From NCBI RefSeq assembly GCF_001447155.2, contig NZ_CP014754.1, positions 806,001 through 870,000 of the forward strand: 64,000 nt of DNA, written 5' to 3'. The position numbers were made by a program, and so were the translations under genes. This DNA comes from Marinobacter sp. LQ44 (lineage in GTDB: Bacteria > Pseudomonadota > Gammaproteobacteria > Pseudomonadales > Oleiphilaceae). Shown piece by piece: positions 63,745 through 64,000 of this stretch. Numbering within the stretch: position 1 is the stretch's first letter; every line of letters starts with the position of its first letter. Under the pieces are notes generated by a model. It did not search any database. It was not told the origin of the DNA and worked only from the letters and a program-made list of their open reading frames with translations.

Positions 63745-64000
63745 ACAGTGTCCTCCCCATCGGTCCCTTTAATCGCTTCCACAGAACCACGCTCAAGATG
63801 CCCGCCAATCACATCAATGATCAGTTTTCGATCAGAGCCCGGTAACTGATCAAACTCCTCTTGGTCAGGAGCGGCAGATTTGCGCTGGCCGACCATGGCC
63901 AGTTCGGGGGGCCGTGGCGTTGCCGCCCCATCTTTGCCAACAAGATTTGGTAGTTCCGGATTAGCAGAACTTTGCCCAGCCCCACTCCCGGGGCTACCCC
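63741..64000 (-). CDS. C-terminal end of the gene upstream of the effector (partial)
   Basis: An open frame enters from the right edge and ends at TGA 63741, overlapping the effector ATG by 4 bases. The visible 86 residues have a Pro/Gly/Ser/Ala-rich part (near GQSSANPELPNLVGKDGAAT) then a short charged end (RKLIIDVIGGHLERGSVEAI...GTDGEDTV). Coding is supported by the overlap and by sensible codon use throughout. By context it should be the T6SS carrier gene (VgrG, PAAR or a DUF4123 adaptor), but its core is outside the window. Confidence 0.6.
   Translation of the reverse strand, partial: GSPGSGAGQSSANPELPNLVGKDGAATPRPPELAMVGQRKSAAPDQEEFDQLPGSDRKLIIDVIGGHLERGSVEAIKGTDGEDTV

Overview
The window looks like a chromosomal segment of a moderately GC-rich gammaproteobacterium, most likely Marinobacter or a close relative. 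The evidence is the uninterrupted block rpsB-tsf-pyrH-frr-uppS-cdsA-ispC-rseP-bamA-skp-lpxD-fabZ-lpxA-lpxB-rnhB, the opposing map-glnD-dapC-dapD-dapE block, a YciO/BolA pair, TopB and a four-gene Mks/Wadjet condensin cluster. The genus is inferred from gene order and protein style, not from a search.

Layout. 1-7.8 kb: C-terminal part of an M16 protease, two small glycosyltransferases, tRNA-Arg(CCT), a PEP-CTERM protein, a spermidine-synthase-like protein, a perfect GGGGTCAGACCCC-type inverted repeat, an unknown membrane protein and a PAS-GGDEF diguanylate cyclase. 7.8-13.6 kb: a tightly overlapping mksG-mksB-mksF-mksE operon (TOPRIM nuclease, SMC-like ATPase, kleisin, KITE subunit) that should act on foreign circular DNA and/or chromosome organisation. 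13.6-25.8 kb: a YcbL-type hydrolase, a heme-motif chemoreceptor, yciO-bolA, topB and a three-gene signalling module (response regulator, LysM/FecR envelope protein, CHASE2 histidine kinase). 25.9-40.8 kb: initiator tRNA and the large minus-strand operon for translation factors, UMP kinase, isoprenoid and phospholipid precursors, outer-membrane assembly and lipid A. 41-49.3 kb: map, glnD, lysine/DAP genes, slyX and a membrane-anchored cold-shock-domain protein with an attenuator-like leader. Two long hairpins made of repeated GTCCGTG units bracket dapD.

49.4-64 kb is accessory: an unusual Clp-N/AAA ATPase with an overlapping partner gene, a decayed DUF6351 gene, a glyoxalase, DUF1853 and ParD-like genes, then a minus-strand locus that appears to be a type VI secretion effector cluster. 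Its likely order of transcription is an unidentified gene cut by the window edge, a 1106-residue VasX/BTH_I2691-like effector with membrane segments, a ~350-residue membrane protein and a small four-helix membrane protein. The last two are followed by further copies: three large paralogues in all, and a second small paralogue that carries a clean in-frame 267-bp deletion. A lipoprotein, a zinc-ribbon membrane protein and the scar of an IS3-family element lie between the copies. The simplest reading is an effector with a repeatedly duplicated immunity (or accessory) cassette. This is the part of the window most likely to hold undescribed biology.
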